From Bacteroidales bacterium (GTDB taxonomy: Bacteria > Bacteroidota > Bacteroidia > Bacteroidales > DTU049): a DNA stretch of 64,000 bases. Positions 36,533 through 45,860 of this stretch are shown here, piece after piece; position 1 is the stretch's first letter; each line of letters begins with the position of its first letter. The position numbers and the translations under genes are program-made. Where the stretch lies: contig JAOAAK010000018.1 of the NCBI GenBank assembly GCA_026418905.1, positions 1 through 64,000 on the forward strand, read 5' to 3'. Below the pieces are notes generated by a model, which searched no databases, was not told the origin of the DNA, and saw nothing but the letters and a program-made list of their open reading frames with translations.

Positions 36533-37023
36533 TACTTATCGATCAAGAACTTTTGCAAACCATTTCAACGCAAGCAAAGCAATCGGCTGAGAAAAAGTAC
36601 CATTATGTTCTTTCAGATAAGGCAAGTAACCGTATTTATCAAGCTCTTATCGGCTTTGAACCAGGAGCATACATAGCACCACACAAACATCCTGACAATG
36701 TTATTTCTGAAACATTGATTCTTTTGAGAGGTGAAGCCATTCTAATAGTTTTTTCAGAAAACGGACAAATTGAAAATAAACACCTCCTTTCTCAAGAAAA
36801 TAATGTTTTTGGACTTGTGGTTAATCCTCAAAAGTTTCACACTATTATCCCTCTAAAGGTGAGTACTGTTCTTATGGAGATAAAAGAACGCAAAGATATC
36901 AGTGATAATGACGAAAGAATTCATGCTTCATGGGCTCCACTTTCAACTGAAAAAGATAAAGTTAAGCAATGGCTAGAAAACCTATTGCATCACCTAAATA
37001 TTATTTTTCCAGAGATTTACTGA
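36529..37023 (+). CDS. WbuC family cupin metalloprotein
   Basis: The 164-residue protein has the cupin pattern: PHKHPDNVISET (metal-binding His pair and Glu) near residue 52, then LLRGEAILIVF and, in motif 2, NPQKFHTIIPL. Its N-terminus (LIDQELLQTISTQAKQSAEKKYHYVLSDKASN) matches WbuC, a small protein often found in O-antigen clusters. Its function is not established. It overlaps the C25 protease stop by 4 bases and lies 3 bases before manA, so it may act in sugar-nucleotide metabolism. Confidence 0.85.
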   Translation: MILIDQELLQTISTQAKQSAEKKYHYVLSDKASNRIYQALIGFEPGAYIAPHKHPDNVISETLILLRGEAILIVFSENGQIENKHLLSQENNVFGLVVNPQKFHTIIPLKVSTVLMEIKERKDISDNDERIHASWAPLSTEKDKVKQWLENLLHHLNIIFPEIY

Positions 37024-37026
37024 ATT

Positions 37027-38025
37027 ATGTATGAATTATATCCTCTTAAACTAGCCCCCCTCTTTTTTGAAAAACCATGGGGTGGACGTAACATAGCAAA
37101 ATACTATCCAAGTTACCAAGTTCCTATCAAATGCGGTGAAGCTTGGCTGGTTTCTGCTATCGAAGGTAAGAGTAATTTAATCATCAATGGTCATCTCCAG
37201 GGAAACGAGCTGAGTGAATTGATTGAAGTATACATGGAAGACCTCATTGGTGAGAAAAATTTTATCGACTTTGGCGAACAAATGCCCGTACTGATAAAGA
37301 TGATTGATACTGCTAGCCCATTATCTATTCAGGTTCATCCAGACGACGTGTACGCACAACAACTTCGCAATTATCGTTGGGGTAAAAATGAAATGTGGTA
37401 TATTCTTCAGGCAGGCCCTTCTTCTTTCATATTAAATGGTTTTTCTAACTTATTTTCCGAACAATACTTACAAGAATACATTGGCGATCATCGATTTCCT
37501 GAAATGCTTAATAAGATTTATCCAAAATCAGGTGATATGTTTTTTGTTAGAGCCAGAAAAGTTCACGCTATTGGTCCGGAAATTACTTTAATTGAAATTC
37601 AACAACCGTCAGATATTACCTTCAGAATATATGATTGGGACAGAAAAGACGAACATGGCAGTCCACGTGAATTACATCTTGAAGAGGCTCTTATGACTAT
37701 AAATGTGCAAGATACTGATCACGGCCTCCTTCAACCTCACAAGAAAAGCGAAGAAATTGAAAAAATTTTTCATAGTCATTTTTTCAATGTAAATAAAATT
37801 CTCCTACCAGCTAGCAAAGTCTTGGCACGAAATTATCTTGGATTAGATTCCTTTGTAGTTTGGGTTGTTGTTAAAGGGATGATCTCTTTTCAATATCAAG
37901 ACATGATTGATCATCTTCATACAGGAGAAATTCTACTGATCCCCGCCTCTTTAGATGAAATTTCATTTTACAGCAAACAAGGTTCTGAAATTCTTGAAAT
38001 CTATAGATCATATGAAGAAAGCTAA
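37027..38025 (+). CDS. manA: Mannose-6-phosphate isomerase, class I
   Basis: The 332-residue enzyme converts mannose-6-phosphate and fructose-6-phosphate, feeding mannose-based surface sugars. Visible family blocks: LFFEKPWGG at the N-terminus, LSIQVHPDD (zinc-binding His and Asp) near residue 103, EMWYILQ, VRARKVHAIGPEITLIEIQQPSDITFRIYDWDR with another zinc His, and a cupin-like C-terminal domain. It overlaps the rnr start by 14 bases and follows wbuC by 3 bases. Confidence 0.92.
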   Translation: MYELYPLKLAPLFFEKPWGGRNIAKYYPSYQVPIKCGEAWLVSAIEGKSNLIINGHLQGNELSELIEVYMEDLIGEKNFIDFGEQMPVLIKMIDTASPLSIQVHPDDVYAQQLRNYRWGKNEMWYILQAGPSSFILNGFSNLFSEQYLQEYIGDHRFPEMLNKIYPKSGDMFFVRARKVHAIGPEITLIEIQQPSDITFRIYDWDRKDEHGSPRELHLEEALMTINVQDTDHGLLQPHKKSEEIEKIFHSHFFNVNKILLPASKVLARNYLGLDSFVVWVVVKGMISFQYQDMIDHLHTGEILLIPASLDEISFYSKQGSEILEIYRSYEES

Positions 38026-40156
38026 AAATAAACAAAAGAATAATGACAAGGAGTTTCTTAAATGGAGTATTCTCGGATTGTTTAAGCAAAACCCTTATAG
38101 TATTTACAACTATCGACAAATTGCTCACATTTTAGGAATAGAAAAGAAAGAACGCGAAATTGTTCTTTACTACTTAGATGAATTGATAAAAGAAAAAAAA
38201 ATTCTGACTAAAGGACGAGGTAAATATCAACTCAACATGAATTTGTATGAAGACGAACTTTCAACAACTGTTGAAGGAATTATTGAAATTACAGCCTCTG
38301 GCAAAGGTTATGTGCTTCACGATGAGGGAGATATTTTAATTAAACCCCCATTTTTAGGAAAAGCCCTGCATGGAGATAAGGTACTTGTTAAACTTCTTCC
38401 CCGACGTAAAAATAAAAAACCTGAAGGTAAAGTATTAGAGGTCATCGAACGTAAACACAAACAATACGTTGGAGTTATTGAGAGCAAAATTATAAATCTC
38501 TCTTTTTTCATTCCTGACGACCAAAACATTCACGTCAATTTCATCATCCCTAAAGAAAATCTCCACGGTGCAAAACACGGACAAAAAGTTATTTGCAAAA
38601 TTACTCACTGGCCTGATCAAGCCCTACAACCCATTGCTGAAGTCATCCATATTCTTGGAGAACCTGGTAACAATGATGTTGAAATTAAGAGTATTCTTGC
38701 CAATTATGATTTTCCACTTACTTTCCCGAAAGAAGTCCTTAAAGAGGCTGAAAAAATTCCCGAAAAAATCCCCGAACATGAAATTAAGAAAAGAAGAGAT
38801 TTTAGAAATATACCAACCTTCACTATTGACCCGGAAGATGCTAAAGACTTTGACGATGCTCTTTCTTTTCGTAAACTAGACAGTAATCTTTTTGAAGTTG
38901 GTGTCCATATTGCCGATGTGACCCACTATGTTAAACCCAATTCAGCTATTGACAAAGAAGCATATCAACGAGGAACATCGGTTTATCTTGTCGATCGAGT
39001 GTTTCCTATGTTACCAGAAAAACTATCTAATCATATTTGTTCACTCAATCCTCATGAAGATAAATTATGCTTTTCTGTTGTTTTCACCATGAACAAACAA
39101 GCTCAAATTAAAAACTATTGGATTGGTAAAACCATCATTCGATCGAACCGTCGCTTTACTTACGAAGAAGCTCAACAAATTATTGATACAGGCGAAGGTG
39201 ATCTTGTAGAAGAATTGTTACAACTCAATCAACTTGCACGCAGACTGCGAGAACAACGGCTTAAAAACGGCTCTATTAACTTCCAAACTCAAGAAATAAA
39301 ATTTAAACTGGATGAACAAGGTAAACCTCTTGAAATCTTCATCAAAGAACAAAAACAAGCAAATGAACTTATCGAAGATTTCATGCTACTTGCTAATAAA
39401 ACCGTCGCAGAAGAAGTACAAAAGTTATCAATCGATCATCCAAAAACTTTCGTCTACCGTATTCATGATGAACCCAGTCCAGAAAAATTAACTATTTTTG
39501 CTGCATATCTAAACAAAATTGGCTATAAACTGCAACTAACTTCTCGAAAAAAAATAGCTCATTCTCTCAATCAGCTGTTTGAAAAAGTAGCTGGAAAACC
39601 TGAACAACATCTCATAGAAACCGTAGCTATCCGAACCATGGCAAAAGCTATTTACAGTACTTACAACATAGGCCATTACGGACTGGGATTTAATTATTAC
39701 ACCCATTTCACTTCTCCCATACGTCGTTACCCAGACATCCTTGTACATCGACTTCTAGAACGTTATATGAAAGGATTGCCTTCTGTAAACCAAGAAGAAT
39801 ACGAAGCCTGGTGCAAACATTGTAGCCAAATGGAACAGAAAGCTACAGAAGCTGAGCGAGAATCCATTAAGTTAAAACAAATGGAGTATATGTCCGAACG
39901 CATTGGGAAGATATTCAAAGGCGTTATTTCTGGTGTCAGCAAATGGGGCATCTACGTCGAACTAGAAGAAAGTAAAGCAGAAGGTCTCGTGCGTCTAGAA
40001 GATATGACCGATGACTATTATTACCTCGATGAAGATAATTACATGGTCATCGGAAAACGTTATAAAACCACTTATCGAATAGGAGACAAAGTCACTGTCA
40101 AAATTAAAAGTATTGATATCTCCCGAAAACACATGAATTTAATACTCATCATATGA
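38012..40156 (+). CDS. rnr: Ribonuclease R
   Basis: The 714-residue 3'-5' exoribonuclease degrades structured RNA. N-terminal winged helix (SIYNYRQIAHIL), two OB/cold-shock domains, then the RNB catalytic domain with TIDPEDAKDFDDAL (metal-binding Asp residues) near residue 275, and a C-terminal S1 domain (IFKGVISGVSKWGIYVEL). It has no long lysine-rich tail, unlike E. coli RNase R. I choose ATG at 38012 (MKKAKNKQ); a start 19 codons earlier would lengthen the overlap with manA. It overlaps the subtilase gene by 4 bases (ATGA). Confidence 0.95.
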   Translation: MKKAKNKQKNNDKEFLKWSILGLFKQNPYSIYNYRQIAHILGIEKKEREIVLYYLDELIKEKKILTKGRGKYQLNMNLYEDELSTTVEGIIEITASGKGYVLHDEGDILIKPPFLGKALHGDKVLVKLLPRRKNKKPEGKVLEVIERKHKQYVGVIESKIINLSFFIPDDQNIHVNFIIPKENLHGAKHGQKVICKITHWPDQALQPIAEVIHILGEPGNNDVEIKSILANYDFPLTFPKEVLKEAEKIPEKIPEHEIKKRRDFRNIPTFTIDPEDAKDFDDALSFRKLDSNLFEVGVHIADVTHYVKPNSAIDKEAYQRGTSVYLVDRVFPMLPEKLSNHICSLNPHEDKLCFSVVFTMNKQAQIKNYWIGKTIIRSNRRFTYEEAQQIIDTGEGDLVEELLQLNQLARRLREQRLKNGSINFQTQEIKFKLDEQGKPLEIFIKEQKQANELIEDFMLLANKTVAEEVQKLSIDHPKTFVYRIHDEPSPEKLTIFAAYLNKIGYKLQLTSRKKIAHSLNQLFEKVAGKPEQHLIETVAIRTMAKAIYSTYNIGHYGLGFNYYTHFTSPIRRYPDILVHRLLERYMKGLPSVNQEEYEAWCKHCSQMEQKATEAERESIKLKQMEYMSERIGKIFKGVISGVSKWGIYVELEESKAEGLVRLEDMTDDYYYLDEDNYMVIGKRYKTTYRIGDKVTVKIKSIDISRKHMNLILII

Positions 40157-41805
40157 GAAGATTAATTTCACTAATAACTTTTATTTTAATTTTTTTTGGG
40201 TGTAAGCATTTTCATGGACAAGAAAATTATGCCAGGCCTTACTGGGTCTTCTTCACCGAGAAAGATACAACACATTTCGACCCCTATTCTTTTTTTGATA
40301 AAAAGGCAATTCAGCGCCGTCTAAGAAATCACATTGCTTTGTACGATTACGATGATATTCCAGTAAAATCTGAATATATTGAATCTGTTCGAAATCTTTG
40401 CGACTCTGTCATCTATCCTAGTCGATGGTTTAATGCAGTATATATCTATGCTAATGAATCGCAAATTACACAAATTACTTCTTTTCCATTTGTTAAAGAA
40501 GTCCAACCCGCATTTATTGATTCTATTCAATTTAGCATTAACGATACATTGAACTTTGATTTTTATTCTCAACATTTTATGACTCAGCTTTCTATGATGA
40601 ATGCAAATATTTTTTTAGACTCGGGTTTTTTAGGACAGAATGTTCGAATAGCTGTTTTTGATGCAGGATTTCCTGGGGTTGATACAATTTTAGCTTTTAA
40701 ACATTTGCGCGATAAAAAGAAAATTATAGCTACCTACGATTTTCGAAAGAAAAAAGAATTTGTATATGATTATAATCAACATGGTACTATGGTGTTAAGC
40801 TGTATTGCTGGATTGGTACCTGTCAAAAAATCTACGGCACGTTCATGGGAAAGAAATGAAGCAATAGATACCTTTCAATTTTATTACCATGGAATAGCTT
40901 TAAATGCTGAATTCTTATTGGCGAGAACTGAAATAGCTCCAGAAGTAAAAGCTGAAGAGATATATTGGATAGCAGCTCTAGAATGGGCTGACCAACTAGG
41001 TGCCGACATTGTCAATAGTAGTTTAGGTTATACTTATCATAGATACTTCCCATATCAGATGGATGGTAAAACTACCTTGATTAGTAAAGCTGCAGCCAAA
41101 GCAATGAAAAAAGGTATTCTGGTAATTAATGCTGCCGGAAACGATGGAAATAAGGCGTGGCATGTCATCGGCGCTCCAGCCGATGCTGATAGCATTATTT
41201 CAGTTGGAGGGGTAGGTCCTGACAATATGCTTGCCACTAATTTTAGCTCCAGAGGTCCCACAGCAGACGGGCGACTCAAGCCTGATGTTTGTGCTGCCGG
41301 ATGGGCTTATACCATTAATAAAAATGGCAAATCCACTTATGCAGCAGGTACCTCTTTTGCTGCACCACTTGTAACTGGTTTTGCTGCCTGTTTATTATCG
41401 GCAGACAGCACTACGACTTCCTCCCAACTTTACCAAAAATTAAGAGAAAGCGGTCATTTATATCCTTATTTTGATTATGCTCACGGCTATGGTATACCTA
41501 CCGCTCGTAAAGCATTTAAACTTGATACAACAACACAATCATTCGACGTGAAAACAACATCTGATTCTATCACATTTACTATCTTAAAGAATAAACTTCC
41601 TTTCTCCAATTCGGTCACTTCAGATACTTCTTTTTTGGATCGTTATTTTTACATTCATTGCGAGGGTACCAATGGCATACTCAAATGGTATGAAGCTTAT
41701 CCTGTTTCATCCGTTCAAACCATTTCATATCCAATAAACCAATTCAAAAAAGGAGAAGTTATTCGATGCTTTTACCACAATCAATATTTTGAATATAAAT
41801 TTTAA
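40153..41805 (+). CDS. Exported subtilisin-like (S8) serine peptidase
   Basis: The 550-residue protein has an N-terminal hydrophobic export signal (LISLITFILIFFGC; Cys17 might be a lipid site, but the lipobox is poor). The S8 triad is D170 (RIAVFDAGFPG), H210 (NQHGTMVLS) and S401 (AAGTSFAAP), with the oxyanion Asn in NAAGNDGN. A C-terminal beta domain of about 90 residues follows without a T9SS sorting signature. Such subtilases occur widely in Bacteroidetes. The ATG overlaps the rnr stop (ATGA). Its substrate is unknown. Confidence 0.9.
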   Translation: MRRLISLITFILIFFGCKHFHGQENYARPYWVFFTEKDTTHFDPYSFFDKKAIQRRLRNHIALYDYDDIPVKSEYIESVRNLCDSVIYPSRWFNAVYIYANESQITQITSFPFVKEVQPAFIDSIQFSINDTLNFDFYSQHFMTQLSMMNANIFLDSGFLGQNVRIAVFDAGFPGVDTILAFKHLRDKKKIIATYDFRKKKEFVYDYNQHGTMVLSCIAGLVPVKKSTARSWERNEAIDTFQFYYHGIALNAEFLLARTEIAPEVKAEEIYWIAALEWADQLGADIVNSSLGYTYHRYFPYQMDGKTTLISKAAAKAMKKGILVINAAGNDGNKAWHVIGAPADADSIISVGGVGPDNMLATNFSSRGPTADGRLKPDVCAAGWAYTINKNGKSTYAAGTSFAAPLVTGFAACLLSADSTTTSSQLYQKLRESGHLYPYFDYAHGYGIPTARKAFKLDTTTQSFDVKTTSDSITFTILKNKLPFSNSVTSDTSFLDRYFYIHCEGTNGILKWYEAYPVSSVQTISYPINQFKKGEVIRCFYHNQYFEYKF

Positions 41806-41815
41806 ACCGATTCAT

Positions 41816-42550
41816 ATGAAAAAAATACTTTTGGTAAATGTTCTTTTTGTTTTTGCACTTGCTGGACTGTTTTCACAATCTAAATATTTTCGTGAGGAAG
41901 TTCATTTTCCCTACAAAAAAGTACCCATTGTTGGTCAAAATGGACGACACTATTTTGCCGCCATGTATGGCTTCCAAGTTGCGATCACTACTCATAAAAC
42001 ACTTCTTGCACCCACTTCTCCATTGGGAACATTAGAACCCACCTTGGGTTATATCTATAAATTGCGGATTACGTCTTGGTTTTCCACAGGACTTACCAGT
42101 AACTATGCAATTTACGGTTACATCTACCTCAATGATAGCATGAAAATTTTCCCTGATGTTTTTTCACACCGAAGACAATCAATACGGACAGGGCTTTTAG
42201 AAGGTAATTTTTACATACGCCTAAATTTTGATCCCAAAAGAGGTAATACGTTAGGAAAGTACGTGGATTTTTTCATTTGGGGAGGTTATCCTATCATGCG
42301 CAGACAATATTATAAGGATCATATAAGCAAAGAAATTTATTCAGTGAAAGTCAAGAATTATCAAGGCATTGCAAATGATTGGCAGTACGGTTATGGTATC
42401 CGCCTAGGCTTTAAATCATTTTTTGCCTACCTTAAATATAGAGCAAGTAATTTGCTTTCGTCTGAATTTTCTAATAAATTAGAACCTCCTCGATGGGCTT
42501 TAGGCATTGTTTATCAACTTAGTTTACCTAGTAAATCTAAAAATTCGTGA
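41816..42550 (+). CDS. Exported outer-membrane-type protein, unknown function
   Basis: The 244-residue protein has a signal peptide (MKKILLVNVLFVFALAGLFSQ) and alternating aromatic/polar strands (YGFQVAITTHK, GYIYKLRITSWFSTGL, WALGIVYQLSLP) fitting a small beta-barrel of about eight to ten strands. I do not recognise the family. I choose ATG at 41816 by the signal peptide. It lies 10 bases after the subtilase stop and overlaps the next gene's GTG start (GTGA), so it belongs to the same operon. Confidence 0.7.
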   Translation: MKKILLVNVLFVFALAGLFSQSKYFREEVHFPYKKVPIVGQNGRHYFAAMYGFQVAITTHKTLLAPTSPLGTLEPTLGYIYKLRITSWFSTGLTSNYAIYGYIYLNDSMKIFPDVFSHRRQSIRTGLLEGNFYIRLNFDPKRGNTLGKYVDFFIWGGYPIMRRQYYKDHISKEIYSVKVKNYQGIANDWQYGYGIRLGFKSFFAYLKYRASNLLSSEFSNKLEPPRWALGIVYQLSLPSKSKNS

Positions 42551-43344
42551 AAAAAAATATTATCCATCAATACATTGAATTTATTCTTTCAAACAATTTC
42601 CTAGCCCAAAAGCAAATTAGTTATCTTTTGATAGGACGAAATTTCACGCTAATTTCCCTCGAAAACAAGTGGTGGGGTATTGCCCTGACTGAGCATCAGC
42701 ATTGTTGTACTCAATCTCATGAACAAATCCTTTTCTTAAAGGCATTTAAGCGTCCTACCGTACAGTGGTTACTTGAACACCTTGAGCAAACACCTTACTT
42801 TAATTCTATTCTTTGTGCTCTTGCAAACGCATGGTTGCAAGAACAGATTGATTCAAAATCTGTTGATTTTATTGAAAAGGATCCTGTCGAACTAATTGAC
42901 CTCAAGGGAAAGGTAGTTACCATGGTAGGATATTTTCAGCATTACGCTCACTTGTTTGATGATTGGGAATTAAATTGGACAGTCATTGAAAAAGATCCTC
43001 AGCACGTTGCACCTCAACACCAACACAAAATTGTTTTGTTCGATACAGATGAATGGAAAAAAAAGATATTTCACAGTGATGTAAATATCATCACGGGTTC
43101 AACCGTTGTCAACAATACACTGGAGGAAATTATACATTACGTTAGCCCTTTTGCTATTAATGTGCTTACAGGTCTAACAGCAGGAGGTATTCCAGAGGTT
43201 TTAGCTGGTTACCCTATACACTTTATTGCTGGTTCGGTCGTCTTATCACCTAAACGTACTAAAAAGCTTACCTTGCTGGGAGCACCCGGTTTTGCTTATT
43301 TCAAACTAAAAGCTTTGAAAAAAATTGTCTTAACCCTACGTTGA
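42547..43344 (+). CDS. DUF4213/DUF364 Rossmann-like protein
   Basis: The 265-residue protein starts at GTG overlapping the preceding stop. Its N-terminal part (LLIGRNFTLISLE, WWGIALTEHQHCC, ILCALANAWL) fits DUF4213. The C-terminal half has the DUF364 pattern: VVTMVGYFQHYAHL, a Glu-bearing strand VIEKDPQHVA, NIITGSTVVNNTLEEII, then VLTGLTAGGIPEVLAGYPIHFIAG. The family is found mainly in anaerobes and is suspected to handle metal chelates, without proof. It ends the plus-strand operon. No metal transporter is adjacent. Function unknown. Confidence 0.75.
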   Translation: MKKNIIHQYIEFILSNNFLAQKQISYLLIGRNFTLISLENKWWGIALTEHQHCCTQSHEQILFLKAFKRPTVQWLLEHLEQTPYFNSILCALANAWLQEQIDSKSVDFIEKDPVELIDLKGKVVTMVGYFQHYAHLFDDWELNWTVIEKDPQHVAPQHQHKIVLFDTDEWKKKIFHSDVNIITGSTVVNNTLEEIIHYVSPFAINVLTGLTAGGIPEVLAGYPIHFIAGSVVLSPKRTKKLTLLGAPGFAYFKLKALKKIVLTLR

Positions 43345-43517
43345 TTTTTCATTTTTTTTCACAAAAACCACCAAATATTCTTCCACCGCTTTTCCTCAAA
43401 AGGAAATATATTATCTTCTTCTCTAAGGTCTTAAATTTTAGCTAAATAGCTCACGGGTTTAATTTTCACATACATTGAAGTAACCCAAAACTTTCACGAT
43501 CAAATCACCGAATTAAA
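43345..43517. other. Convergent intergenic region, nothing recognised
   Basis: This 173-base AT-rich gap lies between two convergent genes. I looked for tRNA cloverleafs, hairpin terminators and small reading frames; only a weak CTTTT-CCTC-AAAAG stem near 43392 is present. Nothing here can be supported as a gene. Confidence 0.6.
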
Positions 43518-44735
43518 TTAATGCAATTTTTTTAGAGCTTTTTCAATTCTTTCCATTGCTTTTTGGAGGTTTTCCATGCTGGTAGCATAGCTAAAACGAA
43601 TATATCCAGGGCTACCAAAAGATGAACCAGGAACCAATGCTACATGAGCTTCATTGAGTAAGTACATACATACGTCATTGTCATTTAGAATAGTAAAGCC
43701 ATCGAGAGATTTACCATATAAAAGTTCTACATTAGGAAAGACGTAAAAAGCTCCATCAGGATGGTTAGGAATCATTTCTTCTATCTCAATAAGTTTTTGC
43801 ACAAGATAATCTCTTCTTTCTTGGAAGGCTTTTATCATTTTTTGTAAGTCTGGAGAAGCCTCAGGGTCCTGTTCCAGTGCAGCAATAGCAGCTCGTTGTC
43901 CTATGGTATTTGCACCTGATGTCATTTGTCCTTGTACCTTCTGAATAGCTTTAGCAACGACAGGATTGGATGCGCTGTAACCTATACGCCACCCAGGCAT
44001 AGCAAAAGCCTTCGACAAACCATTAATAACTATGACCTGTTTATGTATTTCCTCAAATTCAGCGATTGATGTTGTTTTTCCCTTGAAATTGATAAGCTCG
44101 TAAATCTCATCTGATAAGATGTAAATGTCAGGATATTTAGCAAAAACTTGTGCAAATTCTTTCAGTTCTTCTTTTGAGTATACAAGTCCGGATGGATTGT
44201 TAGGTGAACTAAAAATAAAAGCTCTTGTTCGGCTAGTAATAGCTTCTTCAATTTGTTCAGGAAAAATCTTGAATTCATTTTCAATAGAACTGTTGATAAT
44301 AACAGGAACACCGCCTGCCAATTTGACAAGTTCCGTATAACTAACCCAATATGGTGCAGGAATTATTACTTCATCTCCAGGATCGAGAATAGCAAAAAAA
44401 GCATTAGCAATAGCTTGCTTTGCTCCGTTCGAAACGACTATCTGGTCAGGTGAATAGACTAAATTATTATCACGTAATAGTTTTTTTGCTATAGCTTCGC
44501 GCAATTCAGGAAATCCAGCTACAGGAGGATAAAAACTATAATTTTCTTCAATGGCTCGAATGGCAGCTTCTTTAATAAACTGGGGAACAAAAAAGTCAGG
44601 TTCTCCAATGCTAAGATTAATGATGTCAATACCCTTCTTCTGTAATTCACGGCTTTTCTGAGCCATTGCCAGCGTGGCTGATTCTTCAATTTGCAAAATT
44701 CTTTCTGCAATCAAGGGTCGCGTTGCCACTTCCAT
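43518..44735 (-). CDS. Class I PLP-dependent aminotransferase (aspartate-aminotransferase type)
   Basis: The 405-residue enzyme has the fold-type I pattern: NLSIGEPDF near residue 47, NGAKQAIANAF, IPAPYWVSYTE, SPNNPSGLVYSKEEL, YILSDEIYE and the PLP lysine in GLSKAFAMPGWRIGY near residue 240. Arg in FSYATSM at the C-terminus fits the carboxylate-binding site. Aspartate is the likely amino donor but related enzymes act on other amino acids. I choose ATG at 44735, six codons inside a longer open frame, because of the -7 box at 44751-44758. Confidence 0.9.
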   Translation of the reverse strand: MEVATRPLIAERILQIEESATLAMAQKSRELQKKGIDIINLSIGEPDFFVPQFIKEAAIRAIEENYSFYPPVAGFPELREAIAKKLLRDNNLVYSPDQIVVSNGAKQAIANAFFAILDPGDEVIIPAPYWVSYTELVKLAGGVPVIINSSIENEFKIFPEQIEEAITSRTRAFIFSSPNNPSGLVYSKEELKEFAQVFAKYPDIYILSDEIYELINFKGKTTSIAEFEEIHKQVIVINGLSKAFAMPGWRIGYSASNPVVAKAIQKVQGQMTSGANTIGQRAAIAALEQDPEASPDLQKMIKAFQERRDYLVQKLIEIEEMIPNHPDGAFYVFPNVELLYGKSLDGFTILNDNDVCMYLLNEAHVALVPGSSFGSPGYIRFSYATSMENLQKAMERIEKALKKLH

Positions 44736-44750
44736 TTTTTTAAATTTCAA

Positions 44751-44758
44751 CAAATGTA
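44751..44758 (-). promoter_or_regulatory. Putative -7 promoter box for the aminotransferase gene
   Basis: Minus-strand TACATTTG ends 15 bases before the ATG at 44735. It lies in the 128-base gap after the threonine dehydrogenase gene. Confidence 0.45.
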
Positions 44759-44863
44759 AACATTTATTTAAATGTACAAGTTATATGTTAATAAAAAAAT
44801 ACAAATTTATACTAATCACAGCAAATAAAAACCGAAAATCAGTTTTTTGTAGACAAATTTAAT

Positions 44864-45814
44864 TTACCCTAAAACTTTTTTCCTGATATGATACAACATA
44901 TCTTCTGTCATTGAAGCAAGGTCATAATCTGGATTCCACCCCCATTCGTCACGAGCAGCACTATCATCAATGGTTTGAGGCCATGAATCGGCAATATCCT
45001 GACGAAAATCGGGTTCATAGGAAATTTCAAATTCTGGAATATGCTTTCTAATTTCTTCGGCAAGCTCAGCAGGAGTAAAACTCATAGCTGTTACGTTAAA
45101 ATTACTATGATGCTTAAGTTTTGAAAAATCAGCTTCCATTAGCTGAATAGTGGCTTTTAAACAATCAGGCATATACATCATGGGAAGACGAGTATCAGGT
45201 TTTAAAAAGCAAGTATAACGTTTGTGTTTAACAGCTTCGTAAAAAATTTCCACGGCATAGTCAGTCGTACCACCACCTGGTAATGTTTCATAACTAATAA
45301 TACCAGGATACCGCATGCCACGCACGTCCAATCCGAATTTTCTAACATAATAATCGCCCAACAATTCACCGGCCACTTTGGTAATTCCATACATGGTAGT
45401 AGGTTCAAGAATTGTACTTTGAGGAGTATTGACTCGTGGAGTTGTTGGACCAAAAGCAGCAATTGAGCTGGGATTGAAAACTTGTTTCAATCCTAATTCA
45501 CGTGCCACTTCAAATACGTTAATTAAGCCATTCAAATTAATATCGTATGCTAAAAGTGGATCTTTTTCCCCTGCTGCAGATAAAATAGCTGCCATGTTAA
45601 TGATTATTTCAATCTTATACTTCGTACAGATTTCTCTCAGTCGTTCTCTATTTCTAACGTCGAGTTCCTCGTAGGAAAACTTAAGAAGCTTTTCGTTAGT
45701 CGGTCTTTTTCGAGATGCTAAAACAACCTGGTCATCACCATACATTTCAGCAAGTTTAAGAGCTAATTCTGAACCAATCTGGCCACTGCCACCAATAATT
45801 AAATATTTGCTCAT
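44864..45814 (-). CDS. L-threonine 3-dehydrogenase, short-chain (epimerase-like) type
   Basis: The 316-residue NAD-dependent enzyme oxidises threonine to 2-amino-3-ketobutyrate. The Rossmann motif GGSGQIGSELA lies near residue 8, the SDR catalytic pair in MYGITK (Tyr and Lys), and the diagnostic threonine-dehydrogenase blocks RYPGIISYETLPGGGTTDYAVE and MMYMPDCLKAT are present. It belongs to the UDP-galactose-epimerase-like family, not the zinc-dependent family. I choose ATG at 45814, with a -7 box 23 bases upstream. No kbl (the usual next step) is adjacent. Confidence 0.9.
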   Translation of the reverse strand: MSKYLIIGGSGQIGSELALKLAEMYGDDQVVLASRKRPTNEKLLKFSYEELDVRNRERLREICTKYKIEIIINMAAILSAAGEKDPLLAYDINLNGLINVFEVARELGLKQVFNPSSIAAFGPTTPRVNTPQSTILEPTTMYGITKVAGELLGDYYVRKFGLDVRGMRYPGIISYETLPGGGTTDYAVEIFYEAVKHKRYTCFLKPDTRLPMMYMPDCLKATIQLMEADFSKLKHHSNFNVTAMSFTPAELAEEIRKHIPEFEISYEPDFRQDIADSWPQTIDDSAARDEWGWNPDYDLASMTEDMLYHIRKKVLG

Positions 45815-45837
45815 AATATTTCCTTTAAAATTGTTGG

Positions 45838-45845
45838 CAAATATA
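45838..45845 (-). promoter_or_regulatory. Putative -7 promoter box for threonine dehydrogenase
   Basis: Minus-strand TATATTTG ends 23 bases before the ATG at 45814, in the gap after prfB. Confidence 0.5.
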
Positions 45846-45860
45846 GAATTTTCCACAATA

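Noticed and set aside
43345-43517. tRNA or small RNA in the widest convergent gap
   Set aside because: No cloverleaf, no stable hairpin with T-run and no promoter box directed into it could be found.
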